Below are positions 43,966 through 54,480 of a stretch of DNA of 64,000 nt, piece by piece. The stretch's first letter is position 1. The number at the start of each line of letters is the position of its first letter. The DNA is from Chlorocebus sabaeus (taxonomy: Eukaryota > Chordata > Mammalia > Primates > Cercopithecidae). The notes beneath the pieces were generated by a model. The model did no database searches and was not told the origin of the DNA. It saw only the letters and a list, made by a program, of their open reading frames with translations. The DNA lies in assembly GCF_047675955.1 (NCBI RefSeq), contig NC_132917.1, positions 10,448,501-10,512,500 on the forward strand, written 5' to 3'. The position numbers and the translations under genes are program-made.

Positions 43966-44340
43966 TTTTTTTTTTTTTTTTGTCATGGATTTTAATTTTT
44001 CCAACAGTTTTGGATTTACAGAAAAATTGAGAAGATAGTACAGGGAGTTCCCATAAACCCCCCATCCAGATTCCTCTATTATTAACATGGGGCATGAGTC
44101 CGGCCCATTTGTTCTGATGAACGGACCGACATTCATTCATCAATCCACTGTTGGCTCAGATCTCAGTTTTCACCTCAAGTCCTTTTCTGTTCCAGGATCC
44201 CCTGCAGGACGCCACAGGCCATTTACTCATGGTCTCCTTAGGCCCCTCTGGCTAGGACAGTTTCTTGGGGTCTTTTTTGTCTCCCTCTTTAGACTGGGAG
44301 CTCCTAAAGGGCAAAGATAAGGCTCGGCCTCGCGAGTCCC
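43966..44340. mobile_element. Probable old L1-type fragment preceded by poly-T
   Basis: 'Tggattttaatttttccaacagttttgg', 'atttacagaaaaattgagaagatagtacagggagttccc' and 'ccatccagattcctctattattaacatgg' resemble a common interspersed L1M-type segment. The family is remembered, not searched. Confidence 0.45.
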
Positions 44341-44529
44341 CCCATGGTGCCTGACGTCATGCTCTGCACATCCCAGGCCTCCGTGGGTGATGAGAGGCCT
44401 GAGTTGAGGCACCAGCTCCAACTGTGTGCGATGACGCCATTGAGCAGGGAGAGATGGGGCGGGGGGGATTTCACTTGCTTTTGTTACATTTCTGTAATGT
44501 TTATGTCTTTAAAAATAATCAACATACGT

Positions 44530-44935
44530 TTCTCTTCCAATTAGGAAAACCGCAGCAAATCAAGCCAGGAGCTGGGGCCCGGACAGTTCATTATCCGGCT
44601 GGGTTCCCTGCGCAGGCAGTTCACGCGGGCAGGCTGCCGTCTGGAAGAACTGTGGCTGGAATGAGCAATTCTCCCAAGAAAGTGAAGACACAGACTCATA
44701 AAGGAGAGTTCTGGGCAGAAACGGAGGCGGAGATTGGAGTGAAGCATCCACAAGCCAAGGAGAGCCAAAGATTGCCAGCAACCCCCAGACACTGGAGGAG
44801 GCAGGGAAGGAGCCTCCCCAAGAGCCTTTGGAGGGAGCAGGGCCCTGCTGACACCTCAGTGTCAGACACCTGGCCTCCAGGACGGTGAGAGAGTGGGTTC
44901 TGCTGTTGTAAGCCACCCAGCTCTTGGCCGTTGGT
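44530..44935 (+). mobile_element. MaLR LTR (MLT1A/B-like), 3' two-thirds
   Basis: 'Acggaggcggagattggagtgaagcatccacaagcc', 'agccaaagattgccagcaacccccagacactgg', 'ggagcagggccctgctgacacctcag', 'ggcctccaggacggtgagag' and 'ttgtaagccacccagc' follow the LTR in order. The 5' third is missing or too diverged. Confidence 0.75.
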
Positions 44936-44959
44936 TATGTGGGTCACAGGACACCAGTA

Positions 44960-45130
44960 GAGCTGTATCTACTCATTCATTTCAGAAACGTTTACCACGT
45001 GCCAGTACATACCAGGCACTTTCAAAGACACCGGGGATAGGGAAATAAACAATAAACAGGATCCTTGCTCTCAGTGGAGTTTCCATTCTAGTAGAGGAAG
45101 ATGAGCAGAAGTAAATAAATGATAACTTCT
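44960..45130 (-). mobile_element. L2 3' end, antisense
   Basis: 'Actcattcatttcagaaacgtttaccacgtgccag', 'ataccaggcac', 'gataaataaacaataaacagg'-like text and 'ctctcagtggagtttccattctagtagagg' match the antisense L2 end in order. Confidence 0.7.
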
Positions 45131-45420
45131 GTCTGGGCGCGATGGCTCACATCGGTAATCTCTGCACTTTGGGAGGCTGAGGCGTGCAGATCACCTGAGG
45201 TCAGGAGTTTAGGACCAGCTTGGCCGACATGGTGAAACTCTGTCTCTACAAAAAACACAAAAATTAGCTAGGCGTACTGGCACACGCCTGTAGTCACAAC
45301 TACTCAGCAGGCTGAGGCAGGAGAATCGCTTGAACCCAGGAGGCAGAGGCTGCAGTGAGCCGAGATTATGCCACTGCACTCCAGCCTGGGCAACAGAGTG
45401 AGACTCAGTCGCAAAAAAGT
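45131..45420 (+). mobile_element. Alu, full length
   Basis: GTCTGGGCGCGATGGCTCAC to an AATAAATAAAT tail. Target duplication TAAATAAATGATAA precedes and follows it. Confidence 0.95.
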
Positions 45421-45499
45421 AATAAAAATAAATAAATGATAAGCTCTAACAGCAGGGAGAGCTGTGAGATCCACACAACAGAGGCGTCAGAGAGGGTGT

Positions 45500-45620
45500 T
45501 GGTTCCCTTGGGCTGCCCTTGCCAGGCACTACAAAGTGGGTGGCTGAAAAGGAAGCACCACCACCAGGCCGTGGCTGGGTTTGGCCCATGGGCTATTGTT
45601 TGCCACCCTGCTCTGTATAA
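45500..45620. mobile_element. MaLR 3'-end scrap and MER5A-like fragment
   Basis: 45502-45548 (GGTTCCCTTGGGCTGCCCTT, then CTACAAAGTGGGTGGCTGAA) resembles the antisense MaLR end. 45565-45612 (CCGTGGCTGGGTTTGGCCCA, then TTGTTTGCCACCCTG) resembles the terminal part of MER5A, a nonautonomous hAT element. Both are short. Confidence 0.45.
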
Positions 45621-46169
45621 CAGATGCCTCCTGGAGGCACAGAATGGGTCATGCTGATCTCCCTGTTTTGTAGAGGGAAACTGAGGCAGCAGGTTGCCTG
45701 ACTGGTCCCTGAGCAGCCGCAGGCGTGGACACAGGCCCGTCTCCCCAGAGTTCTTTCCGGTTGGAGGTGGCTTGTCTTGATCCATGGACCTACAGGGCCT
45801 GACTTCTGATGGGAAGGAAACTCACAGCCGCTCTGCTAGGGGATGGGGGCTCTGGGCAGAGCGCCCCGTGTCTTCTCACCTGTCCTAGAGCCCTGGCCCA
45901 AAGCCTCCTCCCAGCCTCCCTGGCTCTGTCCTCGGCTGTACCCAGGCTGCATTTCCAGGAAATGCCTCTCGTTTCCCCATACAGGGAAGGAAGCAGAAGG
46001 CCCTAAGCTGGGATCCGCCTCCAGCTCAGCTCCTGAGAAAGTGGGTGCACCTCGTCTCACCCCCACTCTTGGGCCCACCCTGGCTGAGGCTCAGAGCACC
46101 ACACGCCTGGCTCTCCTTGGTCCCATGCTGACTGGAGACCAGAATTCGGGCTGTTCTGAGCTAATACAG
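45621..46169. other. Unassigned sequence, no gene seen
   Basis: A small MIR-like phrase (GTAGAGGGAAACTGAGGCAG) at about 45672-45691 is probably a MIR core. The remainder is unassigned. Confidence 0.4.
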
Positions 46170-46345
46170 ATGAATTTCTTCCCTTCTCTCATGCCCTTCT
46201 CCATTCATTCACTCATTCATTGAGCCCGTATTTAGTAAGCACCTGCCATGCACAGTGCTGTGCTGGGCAGCAGGTGCCTTGGTGACGAGGCCCTGCCATG
46301 GAGTGCCCACCTCATGGCCGCCAAGCCCTCCAGGGCACAAGTATC
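46170..46345 (-). mobile_element. L2 3' end, antisense
   Basis: 'Cattcattcactcattcattgagcccg', 'tagtaagcacctgccatgcacagtgctgtgctgggc' and 'ggtgacgaggccctgcc' match the antisense L2 3' end. Confidence 0.7.
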
Positions 46346-47639
46346 TTCACAAGACTTAGGCTTTGAAGGAAAATGAGTCCAGTTAGTGGGACTGTGGGAT
46401 GAAAGTGTGCTCCACTCCACATCCAAGCTGGACAGGAAGACCCCGCCCTCCCCGGGAAAACCAGGCAACGGGAGGCTCACCTGACTCCATCTTCACAGTG
46501 TGAGGAAACTGAGGCAGGAGCTGAGTGGCAGCCTCTGAGATCCTCCAGCCCCTGGTCCTCCCTTGGTTGTGACTGGGCCTGTGGCACAGCAGGGACACCA
46601 CAGCCCAATTGTGAGCAGGAACATGGGGACATGTGACCCCCTCTTAGCAGAGGTGGGGCTCTCAGACCTGAGCAAGATTCTGCTCATGTGGCCCCAGAGA
46701 AGGGGTCCTGCTTCCTGCACTCCAGGAGCTGTCTGGGGTGCCTGTGGTGGGTCCAGCTCTGAGAAGAAGCAACGGCGGCGTGACAAGGTCTTTCCTGTCC
46801 AATCAGGACCACGGAGCTAGAGCAGCGCCCGAGGAGCTTCATGTCCCCGTCCAGGGCTACAGTCTTCCCTGCCCCATTCATTCAGCTGCTGCCGCCTGCC
46901 AGACACTCACACGGAGCCTCTGAATGTGGCGTGCCCCACGTCCCACTGACAGCGCTGTGTGCGCTCCGGTACGTGGAAACCGGGGCAAGGAGGGCGAATG
47001 ACTCGTCCACTGTCACGCAGCTGCTGCGCGGTGGGGCTGAGATTGCACCCAGGGACTGACCCAAGCCCCTGCCCAGCCCCAGGACTCCAGTTTCTGGACT
47101 GGCCCCTGTGCCCGAGTTTTAGGATCCCCACCACCGCCCCAGCATTGCCATGCTTTGTATGTGTTTCTGGGCTGAATTGTGTTCTCATGGAGGGAGGGAC
47201 CATCCTGCTTCTTATGCACCCACACCCCCATCCTGCTGCCCGGGACAGTGCCAGGCTGCCGGGGGCATTTGATGAGATGTGACGTGTAAAGAATCTGATG
47301 GTGCCTGGCACAGGGTCGTTCCTGGAGGATGCTCGGCCTCACCCCTCCCCGCCCATCCCGCCAACATCTCCGGCCCAGTGCAGACCCAGCTCAGCCACCG
47401 ATGTGGGTATGGCAGGAGCATTATTCTGGTGGGTTCTGTCCATAGGACAGTCCTCTAACCGCATGACAAGGTGCCACCACAGTGGCCTCTACAACATACA
47501 GTAAGCACTCACTGTATGTCCAGGAGGAGTAACCGTGCTGTTTGCCACGGCAGAAGGTGGCAGTCGCAGCAGTGCTGGCTGTCACGGCTGCTGGGGAGGT
47601 GCTGTGCCTCTCAGTTACAATGGGAACCAGCAAAATGAA
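46346..47639. other. GC-rich sequence, no gene seen
   Basis: Two MIR-like cores (about 46495-46520, 'gtgtgaggaaactgaggcaggagctg'; 46960-47060, 'gaatgactcgtccactgtcacgcagctgc' and 'gagattgcacccaggg') are scattered in otherwise unassigned sequence. Open frames on both strands lack motifs. Confidence 0.4.
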
Positions 47640-47830
47640 ATTTACTTATTGTTGCAAGATAATAGCCAAGCCTTTTAAACATATGCTTTTCAAACAAACC
47701 CATCGCCATGGCAACCCTCTTAAAACAAGATGTAACCTGGTTTAAAGAACCTGAGAGCTAATTCTAGTAGTGCTTTGTATTTAGTTACGCCTTTCTTCTG
47801 AATTTAATGGACTTCACTCACTAGGCTCCA
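47640..47830. promoter_or_regulatory. AT-rich single-copy segment with an X-box-like palindrome
   Basis: 47701-47715 reads CATCGCCATGGCAAC, whose complement GTTGCCATGGCGATG resembles the RFX X-box (ideal GTTGCCATGGCAAC) with one good and one weaker half-site. The surrounding 190 bp is AT-rich and has no recognised repeat. Regulatory function is a motif-based inference. Confidence 0.25.
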
Positions 47831-47844
47831 CTAACATCCTCTGA

Positions 47845-47990
47845 AGTCTTAGGGGACAGATACTATTAAACTCATTTTACAGATGTAGACAACAAGGCAC
47901 AGACGGGTTAAGTGACTTGCCACTAAGTGAAATCTTCACCATGAGCAAGTCCAGGCCAGACCCAGGTCTTCTCTTGTTTCCTTCTGTTGT
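47845..47990 (+). mobile_element. MIR element
   Basis: 'Ggacagatactattaaactcattttacagatg', 'acaaggcacagacgggttaagtgacttgcc' and 'ccagacccaggtc' match the MIR core in order. Confidence 0.8.
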
Positions 47991-48499
47991 CTTCACTAAT
48001 CAGACCATGCTGGATTTTGAAAACCCATCATCATGAAAGGCTTAGAGTTTCCCACAGCTTGGCCTGGGGAGCCCAGATGCTGCTGCCATTCACGTGCAGA
48101 GAAGGCTGCTGGACCAGGAGGTGAGCAAAGGGCAAGGAGGAAGTTGTGGCTGAGGTTGAGGGGATGAAAAGATCCCCACAGAGAGCTCCATGGGCTGGGA
48201 GAGCAATGCAAGGACCCAAGCGCCCCACAACCCACTCCGGTACAGCTGACACCAAGCCACAGCCGCCGGTTACAGGGGAATTTTAAACTCCCTGCCAGCC
48301 CCAGGGGCCAATGGCATCTTCCCTGAGCATCCAGGCAAAGCCCTGCCTCGGGCCTTTGCACCAGCCAGTGGTTCTCAGGCGGGGCCACCGGCCAGCAGCA
48401 GCAGCAGCATCTGTTATGTTGGAAAGGTAGGTTTTCTGCCCTCACCTCAGACCCACTGAATCAGAAACTCTGCCTTACATACCCTCCGGGGGCTTCTGA
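47991..48499. other. Unassigned sequence, no gene seen
   Basis: The minus-strand frame 47996-48445 (149 codons) is open but Pro/Ser-rich without motifs. A phrase at 48420-48480 (CCTCAGACCCACTGAATCAG, AAACTCTGCC) is common in mammalian DNA-transposon fragments (MER/Charlie-type) but too short to assign. Confidence 0.4.
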
Positions 48500-48800
48500 T
48501 GCACCCTCGAGATCTCTGCCTAGAATGTTCCTCCCGGATACCCTGGCCAGCTCCCTCTCCTCCTTCCAGGCTTTGCTCACGTCTCACCTTCTCAGAGAGG
48601 CCTCTCCTGAGCCCACCGACTTCTTGCATTCTCAACCCTGCCTCCCAGCTCTCTTTCCTGACCAATGGCTTGTGTGGCCTGCATCGTGTCTACTGAATCT
48701 CGTCTGTCTCCCCCGTGAAACAAAAACTCAAAGAGAGCGCTCTTTGCTGAGTCACCTGCACAGAGTGCTCGATAAGCAGTGCTTGCGGGAACAGTGACTT
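48500..48800 (+). mobile_element. L2 (LINE-2) 3' region
   Basis: In order: 'tctgcctagaatgttcctccc', 'ctggccagctccctctcctccttccaggctttgctc', 'ctcaccttctcagagaggcctctcctgagccc', 'cgtctgtctcccccgtgaaac' and 'gagtgctcgataagcagtgc'. This is the L2 3' pattern. Confidence 0.85.
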
Positions 48801-49339
48801 CCGGCTCAGGCTGTTAGACGGGCGATGAGGAGCAGCAGCAAGTGTTCGGGCAGGTGGGATGGGGTGGATGAGTTTTGCTCTGAGCATGTGGAACTCGAGG
48901 TACCAGCAGCCACCCAGATGAAAGGCACAGAGGCTAGCTGGGAGGCAGCTCTGGGACACTGAAGAGAGGTGACACTGTGGAGGAAGAAGAGTGACAGGCT
49001 TAAAGAAGACACCCTGGAGCATGTTAACACCTGTGTGGGTGAGGCTGAGGAGTCGGCAGAGACTAAGGAGGCCGAGGACAAGAGGGAAATGGAGGCCATG
49101 TCGAAACTCCCAGGGAGGCTAGCAAGGCTGGAGACTGGGAGATGAGCTTCCTCTCCCACGAGCTTGGTGAGTGGAGGGGACTGGAGGTGGGTCCCAGCAA
49201 GGAAAGGGGTGATGTGCAGGGGGAAATGGGGACAGGGAGGGGAATGTGAGGAGAAATCAGAGCAATTCTGCAGAACCTTGGAAGGGAGACCTAGCCAGGG
49301 CAGGAGGAAGCAAGGGGAAGGCTGGGGAGGGAGGTTTTG
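48801..49339. other. G/A-rich sequence, probably a decayed repeat
   Basis: The segment reads like the purine-rich antisense part of an old LINE-type repeat, but I cannot assign it. The minus-strand frame at 48806-49348 is open only because the complement is C/T-rich. Confidence 0.35.
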
Positions 49340-50537
49340 ATTCCCCAAATCTCAACTCACAATGAGATCGTCTGAAATGGGAGAGAAAGCAACTGGGGAA
49401 ATCCAATCAGGTAGGTGTCTCAGTCAGCTCAACGAGAAGATCCCTCAAATCCAGAGAGGCCAAGACTCGTGATTTTGTTCTGCGTTGGAAAGAAACCTAA
49501 GGCTACTAGAAAAATATAGTTGGCCTCCTTCCCACCCTACCGCTTTGAAGTCCCATCTGGGTTTACAGAATAGTCACACACAGGGTCTGCAACCGACAGC
49601 AGTGAGAGAACAGTAAGTTCCTCGTGCATTAAGCTGTGCGTCTGGGACTCTCACTGGGCAGGAAGCCTGGGGAGCGTGGAGGGTTCCACTCCCTGCAGGG
49701 AGCTGCACACTGGCAGCCCGCACCAGCATGGTGACCTGTGTCCCTCCTGATGCTCCCGCCTCAGGCCATCCTATCTCCAAGGGTAAGGACTGACATTTTC
49801 TTAGAAGTTTCCATTCACCCAGTATGTGCTCACGGGAACATTAGATGTTTTGAGGAGGAGGCAGCATGCTGGTCACCAAAACAGCTCTTTCAAATACTAA
49901 CTGTCAGATTTGTTATTGTGTTAATTTTGGAAAATGTACATGTTAATAAAAAAAAACAATTTTAAGAATACAAATTTTCAGGACTGAAAACTTCCCCACG
50001 TTCAAAGAGATGTGTAATGTCCTAAATCAAGCTACAATAACTATAAATGGTTAAATATAAGGAAACTCCAAATAAAGGTAATTACAGCATTTTCCAAGGG
50101 GAAGGAAAAAAAATTATGCCAACTTGTATATATAAACTTTTTAGGGATGTCAAAGAAATGAGCAAATATTTACTCACAGTATTTATTTATACATACACTT
50201 TAAAAATCATGTATTCTAACGCTTTGCTGTTTCCTTCCAAAGTTTTGAATAGAATTCAGTTGCTCCAAGACACACATTCATTTACACGTGGGTTTTTTTT
50301 CTTTACTAAAATACATTTACTTTTAGTATTCTCAAGTACAAAGGAGAGATAAATCTTCTATTGCATATGAAATGGAGACCAGTCTTCCACAGAGTAAAAT
50401 TAAGTTTTGTAATGGCCATCATCTGTAATTGTTTACAATGACAGCATAAACTCTAGGATTTTAACTTCATGGCTACATGGGTAAAGTTAGGTTTGAAAAT
50501 CATTTCAAAAACAAAATTAATCAAATAAAAAACCTGG
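49340..50537. other. AT-rich sequence, no gene seen
   Basis: 1.2 kb. The part from 49900 is strongly AT-rich with short A runs. A plus-strand frame at 50047-50352 (101 codons) has no recognised motif. Confidence 0.4.
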
Positions 50538-50843
50538 ACAGGTTTTTATTTTTATTTTTTTGAGACAGAGTTTTGCTCTGTTGCCCAGGCTGGAGTGCAG
50601 TGGTGCGATCTTGGCTCACTGCAACCTCTGTCTCCCGGGTTCAGGTGATTATCCTGCCTCAGCCTCCTGAGTAGCTGAAACTATAGGCATCTGCCACCAT
50701 ATCTGGCTAATTTTTTTGTATTTTTAGTAGAGATGGGTTTCACCATGTTGACTAGGCTGGTCTTGAACTCCCGGCCTCAAGCGATCTGCCCTTCTCGGCC
50801 TCCCAAAGTGCTGGGATTATAGGAGTGAGCAGCTGCGCCAGGC
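50538..50843 (-). mobile_element. Alu (AluS-like), antisense
   Basis: T-rich tail and GAGACAGAGTTTTGCTCTGTTGCC to GCAGCTGCGCCAGGCC. Target duplication CCTGGACAGGTTTTTA / CCTGGATAGGTTTTTA. Confidence 0.95.
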
Positions 50844-51054
50844 CCTGGATAGGTTTTTAATGCACTGAAAGTTTTCCTTAGAAAGAACCACAAAATCTTT
50901 TAAATTTTCCTATAAAACCCTGTAACTATTCCATAATTTATGCTGAAAATAGAGCTTCAAGATAACAGTTTTCTAATACCTTTGATGTACATGTATTCTG
51001 TACCATGATGTCAAATGGATTTCTTACTGTGGGACAAAGTAGGAAAACACTGAG

Positions 51055-51178
51055 GGAGGCTGAAGCATGAGAATCACTTGAACCTGGGAGGTGGAGGTTG
51101 CAGTGAGCCAAGATTGTGTCACTGCACCCCATCCTGGGCGACACAGTGAGACACTGTCTCAAAAAAAAAAAAAAAAAA
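51055..51178 (+). mobile_element. 5'-truncated Alu (right-arm part)
   Basis: Begins in mid right arm at GGAGGCTGAAGCATGAGAAT and ends in A17. Immediately preceded by AAAACACTGAG (51044-51054), which recurs at 51474-51484 after the next Alu. Confidence 0.9.
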
Positions 51179-51473
51179 TTGCCAGGCACAGTGGCCCACG
51201 CCTGTAATCCCAGCACTTTGGGAGGCCGAGGCGAGTGGATCACAAGGTCAGGAGATTGAAACCATCCTGACCAACATGGTGAAACTCCGTCTCTACTAAA
51301 AATACAAATAAATTAGCTGGGCCTGGTGGTATGTGCCTGTAGTCCCAGCTACTACAGAGGCTGAGGCAGGAGAATTGCTTGAACCTGGGAGGCAGAGGTT
51401 GCAGTGAGCCAAGATTGTGCCACTGCACTCCAGCCTAGTGACAGAGTGAGACTCCATCTCAAAAAAAAAAAGA
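51179..51473 (+). mobile_element. Alu, full length, joined to the preceding Alu tail
   Basis: TTGCCAGGCACAGTGGCCCA to A11G and an A-rich tail. Its right end abuts the AAAACACTGAG duplication, which belongs to the truncated Alu on the left. It therefore probably inserted in that element's A tail. Confidence 0.95.
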
Positions 51474-51517
51474 AAAACACTGAGGTAGAATTTTGGAAAC
51501 CCAGAGAGGCCATAACA

Positions 51518-51838
51518 GGGAAAAGAAAAGGCAGTAGCTCACACCTGTAATCCTAGCACTTTGGGAGGCCAAGGTGGGCGGATTGCCTGGGCTCAGGAGT
51601 TCAAGACCAGCCTGGGCAACATGGTGAAACCCCACCTCTACTAAAATACAAAAAATTAGCTGGTCATGGTGGCACGTGCCTGTAATCCCAGCTACTCAGC
51701 AGGCTGAGATAGGAGAATCACTTGAACCTGGGAGGTGGAGCTTGCAGCGAGCCGAGATTGTGCCACTGCACTCCAGCCTGGGCGACAGCAAGACTCTGTC
51801 TCAAAAAAAAAAAAAAAAAGAAAAAGAAAAAAGAAAAA
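51518..51838 (+). mobile_element. Alu, nearly full length
   Basis: Starts slightly inside the 5' end (AAAAGGCAGTAGCTCACACC). Both arms are present, ending in A17 and GAAAAAGAAAAAAG repeats. Confidence 0.95.
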
Positions 51839-52194
51839 AGCCAGAACCTAAGTTTCTCAACTCCATGTCCTTTGCTTTTCTGACTATAAGAATCAAGAGG
51901 TATCTTCCTAGGATGGTCACAGGGAGGTAATTTCCCCAGCACGGAGGGTCTGTGCAAGGTGCATGGCGGGGTGGGAGAAGGTTACCTTGCCCATGACCTT
52001 GCTGCTTAATCCAGTGAGAAAAGAGAAGCAATCAGAAGAACATGTCCACCTGCTCCCCTCACTGCATCTGCCTACCTACCCACTTACCTATCTACATTTG
52101 CCAGGTACTCCGCCTGCCCTCTCCCTATGATCCGCCATGTTTCTGTAGGCCTGAGCTCTACATATGCACTATATCCCATTCCCTTTGGCTAGTG
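51839..52194. other. Unassigned sequence, no gene seen
   Basis: A short interval with no repeat or exon recognised. Confidence 0.4.
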
Positions 52195-52805
52195 CGGCAG
52201 TTTAAAAGGATGTCCACAGATTCCTTCTGAAGTTGCCAAATCTAACAAATAAAAATACAGGTCATACCTTAACTTTTGAGTTTCAGATAAAGTCATTATT
52301 TAGTATAAGAATTCCCTATGCAATATTTGGAATACACCTATACTAACAAGTCTTTATCTTTATTTGGATGTCTGGCCACCCTACACTGTACTTAGCGACT
52401 CCCTTCTAACAAATCAGAGTAAGGGATGACATGCAACTTCTAATACTAGGTCATAAAAGGCACTGCAGTTACCATCTTAGTCTCTTGCTCTCTTGGATGG
52501 CTTGCTCTGGGGTAAGTCAGCCATGCTGTGAGGACATTCAAGCAGCCCTGCGGAGAGGCCATGTGGCGAGGGACGATGGCTGCCTGCCGAAAGCCATGTG
52601 TGGGAACTTGGAAGAGGGCTCTTCTAGCCCCAGGCAAGCCTTTAGATGACCGTAGCCTTGGCCAGCATTGACTGTATCCTCAGGAGGAACCTGGACAGAA
52701 TCACATTGCTAAGCTGGATTCCTGATTGACTGAAACTGTGAGGTAACTTTCTTTTAAACCTCTAAGTAGTGGGTGGTTTGTTATGCAGCGACAGAGGACC
52801 ACCAC
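52195..52805 (+). mobile_element. MLT1A-like LTR (MaLR), interrupted
   Basis: 'Gcggcagtttaaaaggatgtccacag' at the left. Resumes at about 52387 with 'gcgactcccttctaacaaatcagag', 'ctaataCTAGGTCATAAAAGGCACTGCAG', 'ctctcttggatggcttgctctgggg', 'cagccatgctgtgaggacattcaagcagccctgcgg', 'ctgaaactgtgaggtaac' and 'ggtttgttatgcagcgacag'. The pieces are in the right order on either side of a small insertion. Confidence 0.85.
52225..52385. mobile_element. Small palindromic MITE-like element nested in the MLT1 LTR
   Basis: The left half has CAAATAAAAATACAGGTC, then TCAGATAAAGTCATTATTTA, then GTATAAGAATTCCC. The right half has the rough reverse complement: GGAATACACCTATACT, TCTTTATCTTTATTTGG. This is the inverted-repeat layout of a nonautonomous DNA transposon (MER class). 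I recall similar elements in primates but do not assign a name. Confidence 0.55.
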
Positions 52806-52814
52806 ACGGACTTC

Positions 52815-53135
52815 CTGACATCACTCCAGGAGCTGCCCTCTCTCTGGCATCGTTGCTTTCAGTCTTTCCTGATCATTTCCAGGGGCACACAGACAGGTTA
52901 TAATTCCTACCCTCTGAAAGAAAGCCATCTCTTGATCTCAAATGTCCTATTTTCTGTTCCCCTGTATCAACTGTTGTCCACAATCACTATCTCTGACTCC
53001 TTTTCCCCATTCTCTCCTGAACTACTCCAATTAGGCTTTTCAGCATTCCCAGCCCCTCTCAAACAGCTGTAGTCAAAAATTTAATACCCCTCTTGTATTA
53101 AAGCCAGAGTTCAATCTTCAGGCCTCATCAAACTT
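52815..53135 (+). mobile_element. L2 (LINE-2) ORF-region fragment
   Basis: 'Ctctcctgaactactccaattaggcttttcagc', 'ccagcccctctcaaacagctgtagtcaaa' and 'cttcaggcctcatcaaacttgaccc' correspond to the L2 reverse-transcriptase region text that ends in a LDLSAAFD-type motif. It is broken by stops. Confidence 0.65.
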
Positions 53136-53139
53136 GACC

Positions 53140-53330
53140 CAATTATTCATTTAATAAATATTTATAAGTAGCTACTAGGTGCCAGGCATTGTTTTAGATG
53201 CTGGATATACAGCAGTGAGCAAAACACATCCAAACCCACATCCGGAACCTTACTAGCCTGCTGTGGAAGGGAGAGGGCCTGGGGGACCAACAGCAAACAA
53301 GTAAACCGCTATGAATATTTATGAATGAAA
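53140..53330 (-). mobile_element. L2 3' end, antisense
   Basis: 'Ttattcatttaataaatatttataagtagctactaggtgccaggc', 'ggatatacagcagtgagcaaaac' and 'acagcaaacaagtaaacc' match antisense L2. It lies directly beside a sense L2 fragment. Confidence 0.75.
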
Positions 53331-53867
53331 CAATACGATCTTTGGCATCAAACATTTCAAAATAATGGGACAATGGGTAGGAGTGAGGACGAAACAGGAT
53401 TAGCTATTGTTGACTACCGAAGCTGGCGCTGGGTACATGGAAGCACATTAAATTCTTCTCTACTTTGGTATATGTTTGACATTGTCCATAGTAGAGTTTT
53501 TTAAAAAGCAGGTTGCATATCATCTCATCTGCAGTCCAGGAGATGGGGTGTGACAATCTAAATAGGGTGGTCATGACCTGACGGGGTGGGTGAGAGAGTG
53601 ACAGGAGATGGCTGGGGAAGAGCATTCCATGCAGAGGGAATCACAACTGCAGAGGCCTTGGCCTAAAGGAATGCCTGGAGTGTTCTAGAAACGACGGGGA
53701 GGCCAGCATGCAGAGGACGAGTGGGCGGAGGGGAGAGCGCTGGACAGGCCAGCTGGGCCACGTGGTGCCTTGCGGACTGCTGTGGGGACGTCGACTGTTA
53801 CTCTGAGTGAGAACATGAACCACGGGGTGTTTCAAAAAGAGGAGAAAAATGATATGCATTCAATCTA
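53331..53867 (-). mobile_element. Probable decayed L2-type or related repeat, antisense
   Basis: 'Gagagtgacaggagatggctggggaagagcattccatgcagagggaa' and 'ggccttggcctaaaggaatgcctgg' and 'ggacaggccagctgggccacgtggtgcc' match the wording of a common mammalian interspersed repeat, probably L2. Low certainty. Confidence 0.45.
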
Positions 53868-54165
53868 AAATAAGTCTGCAATCCCAGCTACTCGAGAGAC
53901 TGAGGTGGGAGGAGCATTTGGGGCCAGGAGTTCAAGACCAGCCTGAGCAACATAGCAAGCCCCTCTTAAAACAAACAAACAAACAAACAAACAAACAAAC
54001 AAATAAACAGTAAAATGGCTCATGTCTGTAATCCCAGCACTTTGAGAGGCTGAAGGGGGAGGATCACTTGAGTCCCGGAGGTTGAGGCGGCAATGAGCCG
54101 TGATCACGCCACTGCCCACCAGCCTGGGCAACAGAGCGAGACCTTGTCCCCAAATAAATAATATA
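53868..54165 (+). mobile_element. Alu-like dimer (old AluJ or two FLAM monomers) with (AAAC)n linker
   Basis: The left monomer is CAATCCCAGCTACTCGAGAG to GAGCAACATAGCAAGCCCC. The linker is about eight ACAA/AACA units (53971-54008). The right monomer is AATGGCTCATGTCTGTAATC to CAACAGAGCGAGACCTTGTC. Both arms are highly diverged. Confidence 0.8.
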
Positions 54166-54194
54166 TACATAATAAAATAAGCTAATTCTGGTCA

Positions 54195-54480
54195 AAACAG
54201 AATTCCTCATTACCTCCTCACCCCCAAACTTATTTCTGCTGTGGTTTTTATGGTACCAGGCAAGGACAGCTCCATCTTTGCCATTGCTAAGGCCAACTAT
54301 GTCAGAGCCATGCCTGGCTCCTCTCCTCCACATCCTGTCAATCCTACCTGCAAAACCTACTGGGGCCCTACCCTTGTTACCCCCGTGCCAGCCCCATCAC
54401 CCACCCAGGGCGCTATGGCGCTTCCCAAGCGGTCTCCTGCTTCTGCCGCAGCCCCGTGCAGTCCACCCTCTGCTGTAGCT
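54195..54480 (+). mobile_element. L2 (LINE-2) fragment
   Basis: 'Tcattacctcctcacccccaaactt', 'ctccatctttgccattgctaaggccaactatg', 'atgcctggctcctctcctccacatcc', 'atcctacctgcaaaacctac' and 'ttgttacccccgtgcc' match the L2 segment preceding its 3' end. The frames over it are broken LINE remnants. Confidence 0.65.

Noticed and set aside
53868..54165. tRNA or 7SL-like RNA gene
   Set aside because: 7SL-like sequence is present, but as a diverged Alu-type dimer with an A-rich linker. No tRNA cloverleaf or intact 7SL was found.
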